Assembly (NCBI GenBank): GCA_035079385.1
Contig: JAVHKY010000054.1
Location: forward strand, 2,891,501 to 2,955,500
DNA length: 64,000 nt
Source: Aspidiotus rigidus
Taxonomy: Eukaryota; Arthropoda; Insecta; Hemiptera; Diaspididae
Direction of reading: 5' to 3'
In this document: positions 10,714 to 22,675 of the stretch, piece by piece
Position numbering within the stretch: position 1 is the first letter of the stretch
How the letters are laid out: every line of letters begins with the position of its first letter
Made by a program: the position numbers and the translations under genes
The notes under the pieces: generated by a model
Seen by the model: only the letters and a program-made list of their open reading frames with translations
Databases searched by the model: none
What the model was told of the DNA's origin: nothing

Positions 10714-11124
10714 AGAGCAGTATAGTATCACACGCGTAAACCATGCAGTTCGCCATATTGGGTTTAAGAGTGACTAACGGAAGGTTTAAACTATGCCACA
10801 AGATTGCGCCGGTACAAATGTGCACTGCTCCACGCATTACTGCGGTGTCGTTCAGACCAACAATACCGGAAACTTCGGTGTCGTTTTTGAGCCTTGGCGA
10901 CTAGCGGACGGGATTTGTACTACCATAGCAATCAAACGGGATTTTCGACTAGCGGCTGGGATTTGTACTAATTTCCTTTGTGTTTTGTGGGTTAACAGCG
11001 CTCAATATATTTCTAATGGGAGTTTCCGGTATTGTTTGTATAGCGTATTTGTTCAGACCTACTGCTAGTTACTCTTAGGTCCATTATGGCAGGCCGGTGT
11101 ACCCGTGTGAAACTGAACTGCCCT
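10714..11124. mobile_element. MITE-B, same family as MITE-A
   Basis: A 411-bp element starts AGAGCAGTATAGTATCACACG. It ends CGTGTGAAACTG then AACTGCCCT, so the ends are inverted repeats extending about 60 bp inward. Flanking 9-mers GATGCAAGT (10705-10713) and AATACAAGG (11125-11133) match at 6 of 9 positions. The interior holds a short direct repeat (CGACTAGCGG, GGGATTTGTACTA twice). No transposase is present. Confidence 0.68.
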
Positions 11125-11133
11125 AATACAAGG

Positions 11134-11800
11134 AGGAAGGTTGTTAGAAGGATCTCAAGTAATTTTCATCAACAAAAAAATTTTTTTCCTTCTCATGGAA
11201 TTCGGTGAGGCCAATTTAGCAAAAAATGGTACTATATTATATCTGACGGAAATTGCTTTTACAGCTCCTAGCAAGTGATCTTACATCAATTGTTTTCATT
11301 ACTATCAGTAGGAATTTGATGGTAGATTGATCGGAATAATTTAAAAATCAGTAGTTCAGCTTGGTTTTAAATCCTTGATTACAACATGCAATTGCTTATA
11401 AACAATTCAAAACAGAATAAAAAATCAAATAGATGTGGTGAAGAAGGACACCAAAAATCCAAAACTACAGGAAGGAACCCAGCCAGATTAGGACAGCCCG
11501 CAAACCACATTGTAGAAGCAGAGGGGTGACAGCAACAGGGAAAATCTACGACTCTTGTGACAATTTGTTTATTTCAATGTACGACGGATCGTAACTTAAA
11601 ATTAAGAATTAATAAAATTCAATAAAGAATTTAATCTGAAATTGACCCCAACGCAGCATGCATCGCACCCCTTAATAAAAAAAATAAATAAATAAATATT
11701 TTGATTAAATTTAACCTAATTTACATCGATCTGAACTCAAATAATGACGGAATAAAATTTTAATCAAACTCAAAATTAACTTTGTAAAAATTCTTTTATA
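11134..11800. other. AT-rich spacer before LINE-A
   Basis: There is no gene. A TAAAAAAAATAAATAAATAAATA-type stretch at about 11675-11698 looks like the tail of a separate retroinsertion. Confidence 0.4.
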
Positions 11801-12963
11801 TTCTAAGACAGCAAGGGAAACAAACAAATTCAAGCTTTTAAGCTACGCTGATGATCTGCTAATGATTATTGGAATAGATAAACAGAATGACTATCAAACT
11901 ATTAACAGAAAGATAGAACAAACAAACCAGAAATTAAAATATCTTGGCTTAACGTTAAATCCAAATAAAACACAAATGATATTCATATCGAGAAGACACA
12001 AGAAACTAGATTTTCAAAAAAGTATGGAGGACAAAATAAATGGGACTAGAGAAAATTAAATTTCAATCAGAAATGAAATAAGGGGTAATTTTAGATCCAA
12101 ACCTAAACTTTAAAAAGCACATAGAATATATTACAAATAAATTTAAAAAAGACTACAATAAAATTCGGGCATTATATGGTAACACTTATGGGATGGACAC
12201 AAAAAAAAGAGAAATAATTTATAATGCTCTTTTTCGGTCGATAATTGAATACGGATCTCTAGCCTAGTTTGGAAAATTAAGAAAAACAGAAATCAAAAAA
12301 TTAAAATCCCTTCAAAGAACAACATTAATCGGAATAATATCGGCCTATAGAACAGTATCACATACTGCCTCTCATGTAGTAGTGGGAGTGACACCAATTG
12401 ATCTACAATTAAGTCAAACGAATAAGATAAAAAGGATCAAAATTAGGCATAAAGAAGGTAAAATAACAAAAACAGAAATGGTAGATAACATCAAGAAAAC
12501 TAAATTAGATACAATAAAAACCTGGCAGGATCTATACGATAAGGAAAAAACGGGAAGGAGAACCGCAAAATTGATACCGAACATTGAACTGAGACTCAAA
12601 AACAAAAAATTAAAAACCAATTACTTTTTAACGCAATACTTAACAGGGCACGGTAACTTTGCAACTTATTAAAAAAAATATAAGATAATAAGAGACAGTA
12701 AATGTAGGGAATGTTTGAATTTTGAAGATGATCCAGATCATACCTTCCTAAAATGTAGTAACTTTGAACACATAAGAAAGGAGATCAATATTACAGCTGA
12801 AGAGTTGGGTAAATGCCTACAAGATGAACAAATTCATGGTGAAGTCGACAGATATATAAAACAAATATGTACTCAAAACAAAAAAAGAAATTACAGAGAA
12901 ATAATAATAACTTCAATAAAAATAAAAATAACATACAAATGCTATACTAACAATAATAAATAA
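11800..12963 (+). pseudogene. LINE-A reverse transcriptase C-terminus
   Basis: The first frame carries FKLLSYADDLLMI (motif C at about 11836-11870) and then KLKYLGLTLNPNKTQMIF. A frameshift near 12060-12080 moves to a frame running 12085-12963: VILDPNLNFKKHIEYI, REIIYNALFRSIIEYGSLA, LQRTTLIGIISAYRTVSHTA and LTQYLTGHGNF. A CCHC zinc knuckle CRECLNFEDDPDHTFLKC follows at about 12703-12756. Two in-frame stops (TAG near 12266, TAA near 12670) break this frame. The order RT thumb, AYRT box, TGHG motif, CCHC knuckle is characteristic of R1-clade elements. Clearly inactive. Confidence 0.8.
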
Positions 12964-13005
12964 ACAAATGAATGATGATAATAGGAAAAAAAAAAAAAAA
13001 AAAAA
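11800..13005 (+). mobile_element. LINE-A, 5'-truncated R1-like non-LTR retrotransposon
   Basis: Only the 3' part of the RT protein remains. The element starts just before motif C and ends in an A-run at 12987-13008. The region is strongly AT-rich even for this window. No clean target duplication was found. A stem-loop about 85 bp further downstream (13092-13145), followed by more A-rich sequence, may mean that the true 3' end lies nearer 13200. Confidence 0.75.
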
Positions 13006-13091
13006 AACAGAAATATACCTTTTTTCCATGATAAAATATTGCTTTGTATTTTAGTCTAGTCTAGATACAGAACATAGTATGTTACGAGCTC

Positions 13092-13145
13092 GTCATGAGG
13101 GGGGTGAGGAAAAACCAATGGTAAACCTCACCCAACCCTCATGAC
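13092..13145 (+). other. Stem-loop downstream of LINE-A
   Basis: GTCATGAGG plus GGGGTGAGG (13092-13109) is complementary to CCTCACCC plus AACCCTCATGAC (13126-13145), with a 16-nt loop and a small internal bulge. It is the strongest local hairpin in the region and lies in the presumed 3' untranslated part of LINE-A. It could be a 3'-end recognition structure for the element's RT, or an unrelated small inverted repeat. Confidence 0.6.
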
Positions 13146-15880
13146 TAAAATTTGTAAATAAAAAAAAATAATAAAAAAATCTTAAAAAAAAAAAAATGTA
13201 TCAATTTAACATCGAGATGATAAACAAAAAATAAAATTCATCATCCCGTTATCCTTGAAGTGATTATTTTAAATTAATTAATAAAAATATTGAAAAAATT
13301 TTTTAGTCACTACCCCAACAAAATTAGATTGAATTGTTAAATTTTTTTATAAATAAGCTAATAAAAGTTTTCTGTCTTTAATGAACATTTTAAATTACGA
13401 GTATTTTCAATTATTAAGTAATTTTTATAATTTTATAATTGTTATAATAAAAATAATAATACATATTTATTTATTCACATATTTTATTCATTCATTCTAG
13501 TATCCAATCAAAACACTAATTATTTCTCTACATTTGTTTAGGTGATCAGTTTTTTACAGTTATGTCATTATTTGATCATTGAATATTTTTAATATAGTAA
13601 ATTAATAAAGAAGATTAATTTTTTTATTGATAATTTTTCTACAGAGATAAAAATTAAAATACAAAGTTTGATAATAGGTATTTTTAAAATATAATGCAAG
13701 AGATTTATGACAATATCAGACAAACTTGACCTCTTAGTCTAATATTTACGAGTAATTACAATTACTGCACATCACATTAGGCGTATGTTAAGCAAAGTAA
13801 CTGACGACTCGCCCCGTTTGTTTACCTCTCCACCGATATTTCTTAGCCTAGTATACTGAAGCCCGAGTAAAATGAAAGCCTAGTACATTGTGTATCACAT
13901 CTACTCTAAATACTCACTATATTTTATGTCATCTTAAGCCTAATATAATGAAGGTCTCAGAGTAGCAAAGGTGCGATTTGTTTCCAAGTCTCTAAATTAG
14001 GTCAAGGTTATTGATAACGTCACACATCTTGCAAAATAGGTCTCTCAAAAAAGCGTCTCGAAATTTTCCGACTGATCCCCAGCTTCCTAGCAGTCACAAA
14101 TTCAGCAACTGACTAAATCAAAGGGCAAATTAAATTCAAATTTTGATTTTTATACAAATCAAGGTACTGCTGAAGTAATAGAAGATACAAAAAATTTATG
14201 AGCTTGTTGAATGTTGCATAAACTTGGGTAATTTTTCTTTTTACTTGTACACAACAGTTTAATTTTGTGAACAAACATCAAACCAAGCATACGAATACGT
14301 TTGGTCAAGTCAATTACCGACTCCCCAAAACACGGAGTAAACCTTTGTAGATATCTCGAAACAATAAAAAGAATTACGATTACAGACGACCATTTCGAAC
14401 AATTATTCTGATTAGGAGACAATGCTTTTAGAATGGACCAGTTTTAGAGGCGCGATGATTATAATGAAGAATGTGTCTTCCCCTTTGATCGAATACCTTC
14501 TTGCAACCCTACAAATGTTTACGTAATTTAACGGACAGCTCATCTTCGAAATATTTTAATTTAGTTCCCCTTTTTTCGAGCGGAATTTTCAAATGAAGTC
14601 TTCGCTAATGTTGAGGGAAGAAAAACAAAAAAGGAGTCTCAAACACCAACGACCGCAAATGATGATACATTTAGCGTGCGCTACGGAGCCGAAAAAGTAA
14701 ACTTGATAACAGACTCACTCTGTACACCGCAACGTAGCCCGCTAATTATTAACGAAGCGTAATCGTCGATGGAAAATGGTGGCGGCGATGCAGAGATGTG
14801 CGAGAATAAGTTGGAAAACTACGGCAGAGGGAGCTAATAAACAGTCTTGCCAAGTTGATTAGCTCTATTGAGAAGAACTCGCAAACACGTCGTCGGGTAT
14901 TTTGCGTGGAAGCGCGTCGAGAGGTATCGGGCTCAGAGAACGGCGCTTACACGGTCCTCTCAGCGAGGGGTACGTAAATTTTCTACGTGAATGATGAATT
15001 TTTCACGCCCGCTAGTCGCATTGTATCCACGCAGAAAAGGGTTGAGAGCGTGAAATAGCTTCTTGAAAACGAGAAGGCGGTTGACGAGAATTATTGTTCT
15101 TGCAGTGGATCTGATTAAATAAAGGGCGTGAAAAACGAACCGCGCGTGAATGTATTGGCCGAAAAGGAAAATCGTCAAATTTCTAAAGATAATTCAAAAA
15201 TTAATCTGGACAAGCAGAACGTTGTAGTTCATTATCTCATAAAAGAATTCATCGAAAAAAAAAAAAATGAAAAAAGAGTCTAAATATTGTCATAATTTTT
15301 GGAAAAAATGCCTCCTTGACGACCTTTGAAATACAAATATGAGTTTCCTCAAATAAGACGAAAAATAAAAAATTAATATCACTGTCATTTCTTTCACAAC
15401 CAGAAGAAAATTTTTTCAGTAAGATAGAAATTCATGGATAAAGAGATGAACAGGTTTTATGAAGTACAGCTGTAGTAACAAACTTCAGGTACATACTCGA
15501 CAAATATCTCTTACCTCAGGTGTGTCTTCTGACCTAGCTGACTATGCGAGAGAACATTAGCGCGATCTCTGGGAGCAGATTTTCTCAGTATTAGATTTTC
15601 AACTGATCTGAACTTGAAATGAACTTTAAATTGACTGAATCAACACTTGATTTTTCGTATGGACACAGAGTGGCATTTACATCTGTATCGCTGACTTCCG
15701 CGAACGGAATGGGTTGGACTAAACAAGTGGGAAGACTCAGAAATTTCGGTGTCCGAAAATGGATGAAAAAAATTGGTTCCCCAGATTGGTCTTGTACCAA
15801 TAAACCTCGAGGTACAGAATAACAAGAAAACACAACCTTCCCGGTTATTCGCATTGTCAGAGAAACATTGAGAATTACAC
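13146..15880. other. AT-rich, no recognisable gene
   Basis: The first 600 bp are extremely AT-rich. CCTAGTATACTGAAG and AGCCTAGTACATTG words lie at about 13850-13890. A more balanced stretch at 14640-15180 (GGTGGCGGCGATGC and similar) has no supportable ORF. Confidence 0.4.
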
Positions 15881-16800
15881 GATCAAATACCAGACGATGG
15901 AGGACAGGGATGGAAAGCCAGACCTAAATGCTAAGCGACACAATAGCACAAAATTTCAAATTGGATTTCCCACACGGCTACGCATGAGTAATCGATGAAC
16001 GCATCGAGTCGAGCTGCAAGTTAAACGGGCGGGTCAATTCCTCAACCAAGAGATTGAAAAAGATACAAGACGACGTCATCGTCATCTGAACAAACCATTA
16101 TCAAAAATACATTAGGAGAGATACCTCCATAAAAGACCATATGAGAGCACGAACATGAATGAGATGTGATCTATCATTCTGCAGAAGGACCGCTCCTTTT
16201 GCGAAAAGGAGGCCTCATCACATTGAGTGACCGTCAAAGAGTAATGGAAAGCTTGTAAGGTATGAGCCAAAGTGATAAAATTACAGAAACCCGAAAGCTC
16301 ATTTCGGACCTGTGCATCATGGAGTACTTCAGGAACCACTGTTGAAAGTTGAGGAATCTGAATGAGCTGAGACCATCGAAGTATTTTCGCACCTCCAACC
16401 CAGACCACCAAACTTCAGCGAAGTAACTGCAGCTGAGCTGTGAAGAAGCTGAAAAATAATATGGCCCCCAACAGCAATTTACAAGAACGAAGGGCGGCCA
16501 ACTGACCAGGGAGCTACTATATCTCTTCCGAGAAATCTAGGAACAAGAAGAGGCACCCACCGAGTTCAAGGAGGCCCTAATAATTAATATTTATAAGCAG
16601 ATAGGGGACCCAAAGGACTGATCCAACTACAGAAGAATCCTAGCGCAGATTTTAGTGGACCGGCTACAACCGATGCTTCAGCCGAATTGTCCTGGAATCC
16701 TAGGTAGGCTCCAGACCCGACCACGGCTGAGACATATTCCGTGGAATACTGGTGATCGTGTTCTAGCGCGAGAGCCTCCATCCAATGAAATCGGTGAGTA
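15881..16800 (+). pseudogene. Decayed LINE reverse transcriptase
   Basis: The readable core is 16449-16700. In one frame LKNNMAPNSNLQERRAAN (16449-16502) resembles the KNGKAPGxDGIxxE block. From 16511 another frame reads ELLYLFREI, stop, EQEEAPTEFKEALIINIYKQ, then IGDPKD, stop, SNYRRILAQILVDRL. This matches the classical LINE segment in which a WxxEExPxxWxxALIxPIYKKGD-type block precedes NYRGISLL. The two in-frame stops and the loss of the GISLL part show old decay. The flanks (15881-16440, 16700-16930) look like the same element, but I cannot align motifs there. Clade is uncertain (RTE, CR1 or L1-like). Confidence 0.55.
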
Positions 16801-17150
16801 TTGGCTCCTCTGCTTTGGCAATTGCACCACGAGTAGTCGCTCGAAGTGGACCCTTAACTACAAAGCAATTAGAAATTTTGCTCAAACCTTTTTAACCAAG
16901 GAAGTTGATAGTGACACGAATAAACCTTAGGAATCTCCTTAACTTACCTCGACTCCTTCTCTTCCCCCGAAAAATTACCAAAGCTCGTAGGCTATTCTGC
17001 GATGAAAGGATTCACAAGACGCGATTAAGAATACAAGAAGTGATGTTACACAGGTGCGAAGTACAGATTAAACTTTTGAAAGAAACGTTCTCCTCATGGG
17101 TACGAGTCGACATTATAATATTTCGTTAGGATTGACACACACGTAACTGT

Positions 17151-18445
17151 AATTTTTATCAATAGTACCAAATTTAGAAGAATGAAACTTTGAAAATTAA
17201 AAAAAATTTTTAAATCGAAAGACCAACGAAAAGCAGTAATTTAAAAAACGATCACCACAAAAAGGGGTTAAAATTGAACCAAAATATATAAAATTTAGAG
17301 AATAAAAATAAACAAAATAGTCAAAAATATAAAATAAAGTCAAAAATTCACAAAATATATGATAAAAAAAAAAAATTAATTTGATAATATTATTTTTGAG
17401 ATTTTATTTAATAAAATTAGATTTTATATCATTTTTTATATTTTCAAGTATTATTTATTTTTATATTTTAATTAAATTTAATTTTGAAAAAAAAAAAAAA
17501 ATAATTTAAACTAATATAATAGCTATTTATGATAGGAGAGGGACTTGGAAAAACGACGCAGGAAACCTATTTATGAGTCAAATTGGATAAATAATAATCA
17601 TTTTATTGAAATAAAAATTATTTATTAGAATTTTTAAACAAAATTTTAAATAAATAAATTGATTTATTAAATTAAAAATTATAATTATAAATAATAAAAT
17701 ATAATTTATTAATTTGATTAATTTGATTCATAAATATTAATAATAACTAAATAAATTTTCTTTATTAAATTATTATTTATTAAATAACACTCAACTATGT
17801 AATTTTTATCAATACTGGCAATTTTAGAAGAATGAAACTTTGAAAATTAAAAAAAAATTTTAAATCGAAAGACCAACAAAAAACAGTAATTTAAAAAACG
17901 ATACCTAACCACAAAAAGAGATTAAAATTGAACCAAAATATATAAAATTTAGAGAATAAAAATAAACAAAATAGTCAAAAATATAAAATGAAGTCAAAAA
18001 TTCACAAAATGATCCACATAATGATAAAAAAAAATTAATTTGATAATATTATTTTTGAGATTTTATTTAATAAAATTAAATTTTATATCATTTTTTTATA
18101 TTTTCAAGTATTATTTATTTATATATTTTAATTAAATTTAATTTTGAAACAAAAAAATAATAATTGAAATTAATATAATAGCTATTTATGATAGGAGAGG
18201 GACTTGGAAAAACGACGCAGGAAACCTATTTATAAGTCAAATTGGATAAATAATAATCATTTTTTGAAATAAAAATTATTTATTAGAATTTTTAAACAAA
18301 ATTTTAAATAAATAAATTGATTTAATTAATTAAAAATTATAATTATAAATAATAAAATATAATTTATTAATTTAATTAATTTGATTTATAAATATTAATA
18401 ATAACTAAATAAATTTTCTTTATTAAATTATTATTTATTTAAATA
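17151..18445. repeat. 650-bp unit duplicated in tandem
   Basis: Unit 1 (17151-17800) and unit 2 (17801-about 18445) begin with AATTTTTATCAATA and proceed in parallel through GAATGAAACTTTGAAAATT, AATCGAAAGACCAAC, GGGACTTGGAAAAACGACG, GAAACCTATTTAT and a long AT-only tail. Differences are a few substitutions and small indels. Each unit carries the GGGACTTGGAAAAA and ATGAGTCAAATTGGA words shared with other loci. No ORF. It looks like a two-copy satellite or a tandem MITE. Confidence 0.85.
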
Positions 18446-18529
18446 ATTTTATAAATAAAATTTGGTATGTCAAAACATCAAATAAAATTCGAACAGCTGA
18501 TTGAAAAAGATGAGTTTTATCGTCGGTGT

Positions 18530-18620
18530 CGTTGAACTCAAAAAACGACGGCTTCCTTGACGAAGTTAAACGAGGAACGCAGGGAACCTGTTTTATGAGT
18601 CAAATGGGATTTGGTATTGA
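18530..18620 (+). repeat. Dispersed repeat with CCTGTTTTATGAGTCA
   Basis: AACGACGGCTTCCTTGACG, CGAGGAACGCAGGGAACC and TGTTTTATGAGTCAAATGG form a segment that matches the reverse complement of about 43385-43455. A shorter version lacking the middle part occurs twice in the adjacent tandem units. Confidence 0.65.
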
Positions 18621-18689
18621 AAATTCAAGGAAGCCTAGACCTATATAAAGCTATTACATATTATAAAGAAGGCCCTAGTATAATATAGT

Positions 18690-18810
18690 TTGAGAGTCTA
18701 AATTTTTCTCGAATCTCCAGCTATATTATGATAGCTTGAGAGTCGAAATTTTTCTAAGTCCCCCTCCTCTCATATATAGCTTGAGAGTCGAAATTTTTCC
18801 AAGTTTCTTG
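18690..18810 (-). repeat. Short minisatellite array
   Basis: Three units of about 40-50 bp contain AGCTTGAGAGTCGAAATTTTT, CCAAGTCCCCCTC and CATATATAG. They are the reverse strand of the GGACTTGGAAAAATTTCGACT array word found at 25.0-25.7, 38.7-39.1 and 55.0-55.5 kb. Confidence 0.7.
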
Positions 18811-18883
18811 ATGGACGGTGCACGGCGCACGGCAAATTTCTCAAAAAGCCCCCCATAAAACAGGTCCCCTGTTAATAAATAAG

Positions 18884-18922
18884 AGCGACCGGTTTCGAAC
18901 TGGATGCAGCTCATCATCAGGC
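18884..18922 (-). ncRNA. Hammerhead-like motif with full CTGATGA core
   Basis: On the minus strand the order is CCTGATGAT, stem GAGCTG, loop CATC, stem CAGTTC, GAAA, CCGG, TC. The six-base stem pairs throughout with one G-T pair. GAAA is at 18893-18896 and the self-complementary CCGG at 18889-18892. Both core halves (CTGATGA and GAAA) match the hammerhead consensus; one extra T lies between the first core half and stem II. The layout equals that in the PLE tails, so this is probably a PLE tail remnant on the minus strand, although no coding remnant is recognisable next to it. Confidence 0.45.
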
Positions 18923-19320
18923 AAAACTCTTTGCTACACAGAAGGGAACACCTCATGAACTCTCAAATCTGAGACATAATATGGTGTAGCGTCGCCAGAA
19001 ATGTCTCTAGGCAGGGATGAACGACCACAGGCAGAGGTATAAGCTAAAAATTTTTCTGATTATCAGCTTCGCGAAAGTAAATTCTGAACCCATCACTCCT
19101 GGCTACACCCCTATACATAATGAAACATTAAGCTTTGGTAAACGCCTTGTCAAAGCTTATTGGACCACGCATTCAAAAATTGTTTCTCTTGAGTTGATTC
19201 AGCTTACAACTACATTTTCTGAGCGCGGATTGCGCAGATTGTTTGATAACAAGTTAAATAATTTCTCATACCAAACCTGATATGAAAATCTCAAACAATG
19301 GATTTTGAAGATGATAGGCA

Positions 19321-19462
19321 CAGGCGGATTTATCAGTTGAGCCGCCGTAGGCGAACAGAAAACTGCCGCCTCTGGTAAAAAATTTTTTGCTCGCTTCGCT
19401 CGTAATTTCTAAAAGAAAAAATTTGCCGCTCTAGGCAGCTGCCACACGTAAATCCAGGCCTG
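19321..19462. mobile_element. hAT-type MITE, 142 bp
   Basis: The ends are CAGGCGGATTTA and TAAATCCAGGCCTG, inverted with a small indel. GCCGCC-type inner sequence is also mirrored. GATAGGCA (19313-19320) and GATAGGTA (19467-19474) look like an 8-bp target duplication (7 of 8), with four bases AATT between the right end and the right repeat. CAGG-type termini and 8-bp duplications are typical of hAT derivatives. Confidence 0.65.
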
Positions 19463-19474
19463 AATTGATAGGTA

Positions 19475-21761
19475 AGCATTTGAGTTCATTTGAGGTGCGT
19501 ATGTATATTTCTTTGCGTCGATTCCAGGGTGTAATAATCTGATCATTATAAACCTCTTAATTAGAGGAAAAGAGGGTCCAGTGATCAAGGAAGATTTCGT
19601 CATAACTTCGAATTCGCCATTCTCACGGTTTCCTCATTACATACAGCAGCGTCATTCAAAACCTTCCACATTCCTTCGAGTTTTTTCATCTTCATCCACT
19701 CGTTAAAGTAAACATAATTTCAAACAATCAGAATTTGCCCTATAAGTGAGGGTAAGCCGCACAATTTTTTCTTCAAAAATTCATTTTTATGACCGCGAAA
19801 AAATAGTTTCGTCACACTTAAAGCAGCGGGGAAAACGATGTTCGCAGCCTAAAACACTTAATCACCACAAAAGTGAATGATTCTGCGCGTTTCCCAAGAT
19901 AAATCCAGCACGATAACTTCATTAGAACCTGCATGTTATCGAGCATAATTTATGTCCGCGTACGAAATTGGGGGCGAGATAGGAAATTTTTCACTCGCAA
20001 TTAACCGAGCGTACAGTAGCGAATTTACGAATCGGCGTAAAATCCGCCTTCGAATTTCAAAGCTGGCGGTTAGTAATCGATTTTTCATACTAAATTTAAG
20101 CGTTTCTGTTCGCAAGGTAGATGTTAAACTGGTTTTTTTTCTTCAAATCGAACGAAAAAAATTAAAAGCCAGACGATTACGATCTTTAGGCTCATTTTTC
20201 CCGCGTACGTTTAAAAAAGTATCCCACAGCACTCGTTCTCTCCTAGACCACCATATATAACTCGGTAGGGCAGTTTTGTGTGATTTTTTGGTAGCGGTTG
20301 CCGGCACCACAGCGGAGGCAGGTGAATGGCCAGCCGATAGATGAGCAGGTGCCGCACGACCGCGGTAATACGTCAATCAATTACCGCATAATGAGTGGGT
20401 GGTAACGGCAAAAATACGGTTCCTCCTCGTATGGTCGACCCTAACTATTAATGCTTTAACCCTAAATGTAAAGAAGAGAGAAAATCGTGGGAAGGGTAAC
20501 TCGTGTAATACTCTTTCGAGATGACCATTTCTTTCACCCTGATGACGCTCGGCCTCTCTCTTTGTTTTCGAGCTTCCATTTTCTACACACGATACTTCTC
20601 CACGTTCGCGATTTATAACTTCATTTTCGATTTTGTCATAAAAATACCGTTGGTTTTAGCTGGTAATGAAATTCCAGCGGTATACACCATAGGTACGTAC
20701 AAATCAAAAAATACCGACGTCGACCGCGGCAGTTTCCCAGTTTCCCGCGGAGTCCGCGGCGAGACCCGATTACAAGAGAACGCGTAAAGGGGGACAGCAT
20801 CCCGAATACAGTATACGCTTCGATAAATTTATTAATTAATATTAGAAGTAGCCGGTTTTGTTCGGCCTGTCATCCGAAGCTTGCATAAATATCTGCTTAT
20901 TCGTATCTCTAGCGTTGGTACACTAATTTATCTCTTATCATAGAAAGCTCATCGACATTGAACATCAACCGGACACGTCTTTTTTCGCCGTTCGGTCTGT
21001 GCCTGCGCGCATATATTCGAGTTTTTAATATACGCCGGCATATTACGATAAGTTAAATTATTTACACGCTGGCGTAAATTCCTAATTTCACGAAGCGCAG
21101 CAAAATTTACTGGCAGATGTCGCGATAGCGTGAATATATACAAGGAATATCTATTCTATCTCTCTCTCTCTCTGTTTGACGTTAGCCTACTTGTTTTCCC
21201 CTCGATTACAAAATATAGTACGATCTACGTATAGAACGAGTAAAACAACGCCGAAAAACTAATTTATGGCGGATGCGCGTATTTTGACGATATTGCAATA
21301 TTATTAGCCGAAGCAGCCGTTTCGTATCTGCAAATAGATAACGCTTTTGAGTTGGCGACGTTCGTACCATGCCATTAAATACATAAGAAGAGAGAGAGAA
21401 AAAAAGAATAGTTTTTGTATGAGCTAGTTTGGGTTAAACGTTAGCTTTCGAACAATGTATTGCAAATTAACAACGCAGGCTGCTCTTTAGATTTTGAATT
21501 TGCATCGCTAGATATAGCGTAAAGCTGTAATAAAGGATGTTTACGGTAGAGTTGACCGATTACTTTCGAACCAGTCATCCCACGTGGTGCACTCGAATTC
21601 GAAGGAAATCCGAGTATTGACGTGTTCGTACGTTCCAGATTTTAGTTGAGTTTTTCGTTGAACATAGGATTGATGTAATTCGCGTTTCGACAAAATTCCG
21701 GGACCAACAATATCGCAAAAGCTCTAGAAGCCAGGAATTCTGAATATACTGCTGCCCAAAT
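19475..21761. other. No recognisable gene
   Basis: Mostly unique, moderately AT-rich sequence with some CpG-containing stretches (20240-20400, 20700-20790). A TC microsatellite lies at about 21157-21173 and a GA-rich run at about 21390. It may be host intergenic or intronic sequence; no exon can be supported. Confidence 0.4.
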
Positions 21762-21830
21762 CGGATATTTTATTCTCTCTTGTCATTTGTTACGTTTCTG
21801 TGTTTCAACCAATCACTCTGTATAATCATG
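21762..21830 (+). repeat. PLE-3 5' terminal repeat (pLTR)
   Basis: CGGATATTTTATTCTC, TTGTCATTTGTTACGTTTC and GTGTTTCAACCAATCACTC match 24404-24473 with only a few differences. The repeat runs into the ATG at 21828. Confidence 0.82.
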
Positions 21831-22670
21831 AATCGTACTTTTGAGGATTTCATCAATTATTTGAATTCCGCGAGCACGGCGGCTCTTTCCTCATTTTACA
21901 CTCGTACTGCTCTGAAGTTATCTCGCTGCTTATCTCATATTATGTTTGTCACGACATTCTTGAAATTTGGACTAAAACCATCATTCATCTCGTTCAAAAC
22001 TAAGTCAGCTCCCGCTCCGATCCTCGAGCGCCTTAATAACTGAATTTATCCAAAATGGCTGGATTGTACCCGACGCACTCACTATGGTGAGAAAGCTATT
22101 CTCGAGAACCTTTCATATCGTGCGGAAGAAAGACTACGCCATCTCCTACCCACGGACCAGTTTGAATCCCTTCTTCGTTCCACCGAAGCTAGGCAATCAA
22201 CTCATTTTTCCAGAATTCAAGGAATAAAACGTCGGAAATTAAAACTACTTGCAGCGGAGAAGGAAGGGAAAAAGAAACCTTCCGTCTCACTTCAATCTAC
22301 CAAATTCGCTCCGGCTGTGTACAACTTATATCATCGATAAATCTTCTCAGCAAGGGTAAAAAATACTCTATATTACCGGTCAATAAAAAAGAATCTTTCC
22401 TGTCCATCGTGCTGTCAGATCTTGCTGCGGGTCTCAGGTCCGACTGTAGACTAAACACAGAACGAGTTAACCTCCTAATTCAAGGAATGGTTTCTTCTCT
22501 ATCTGCTCCCCCCCCCCCCATCGGATGTACGCACTTACTTCGGCATAAAAAAGAAACTCAAGGACAATAATCTCTGCGTAACTAAGGCTGACAAGGGCGA
22601 GGCTCTCATCATTATGGATAAAGCCGAGTACCAAAGGAAAATGACGGATTTCCTTAGAATTCTGGCGCAA
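21828..22670 (+). pseudogene. PLE-3 N-terminal coding region
   Basis: It starts at the ATG at 21828 with MNRTFEDFINYLNSAS. The frame shifts and meets stops near 22040, 22340 and later. Downstream pieces include EERLRHLLPTDQFESLLRS, a lysine-rich stretch, LQSTKFAPAVYNLYHR and, near 22580-22650, NLCVTKADKGEALIIMDK followed by AEYQRKMTDFL. ADKG is the N-terminal RT landmark of PLEs. A run of Cs at about 22508-22519 sits at one break and may have caused a slippage indel. Confidence 0.7.
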
Positions 22671-22675
22671 TCCCT

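Noticed and set aside
11671..11700. A/TAAA-rich stretch as the true 5' start of LINE-A
   Set aside because: It looks like the tail of another insertion; LINE-A coding similarity begins only near 11800.
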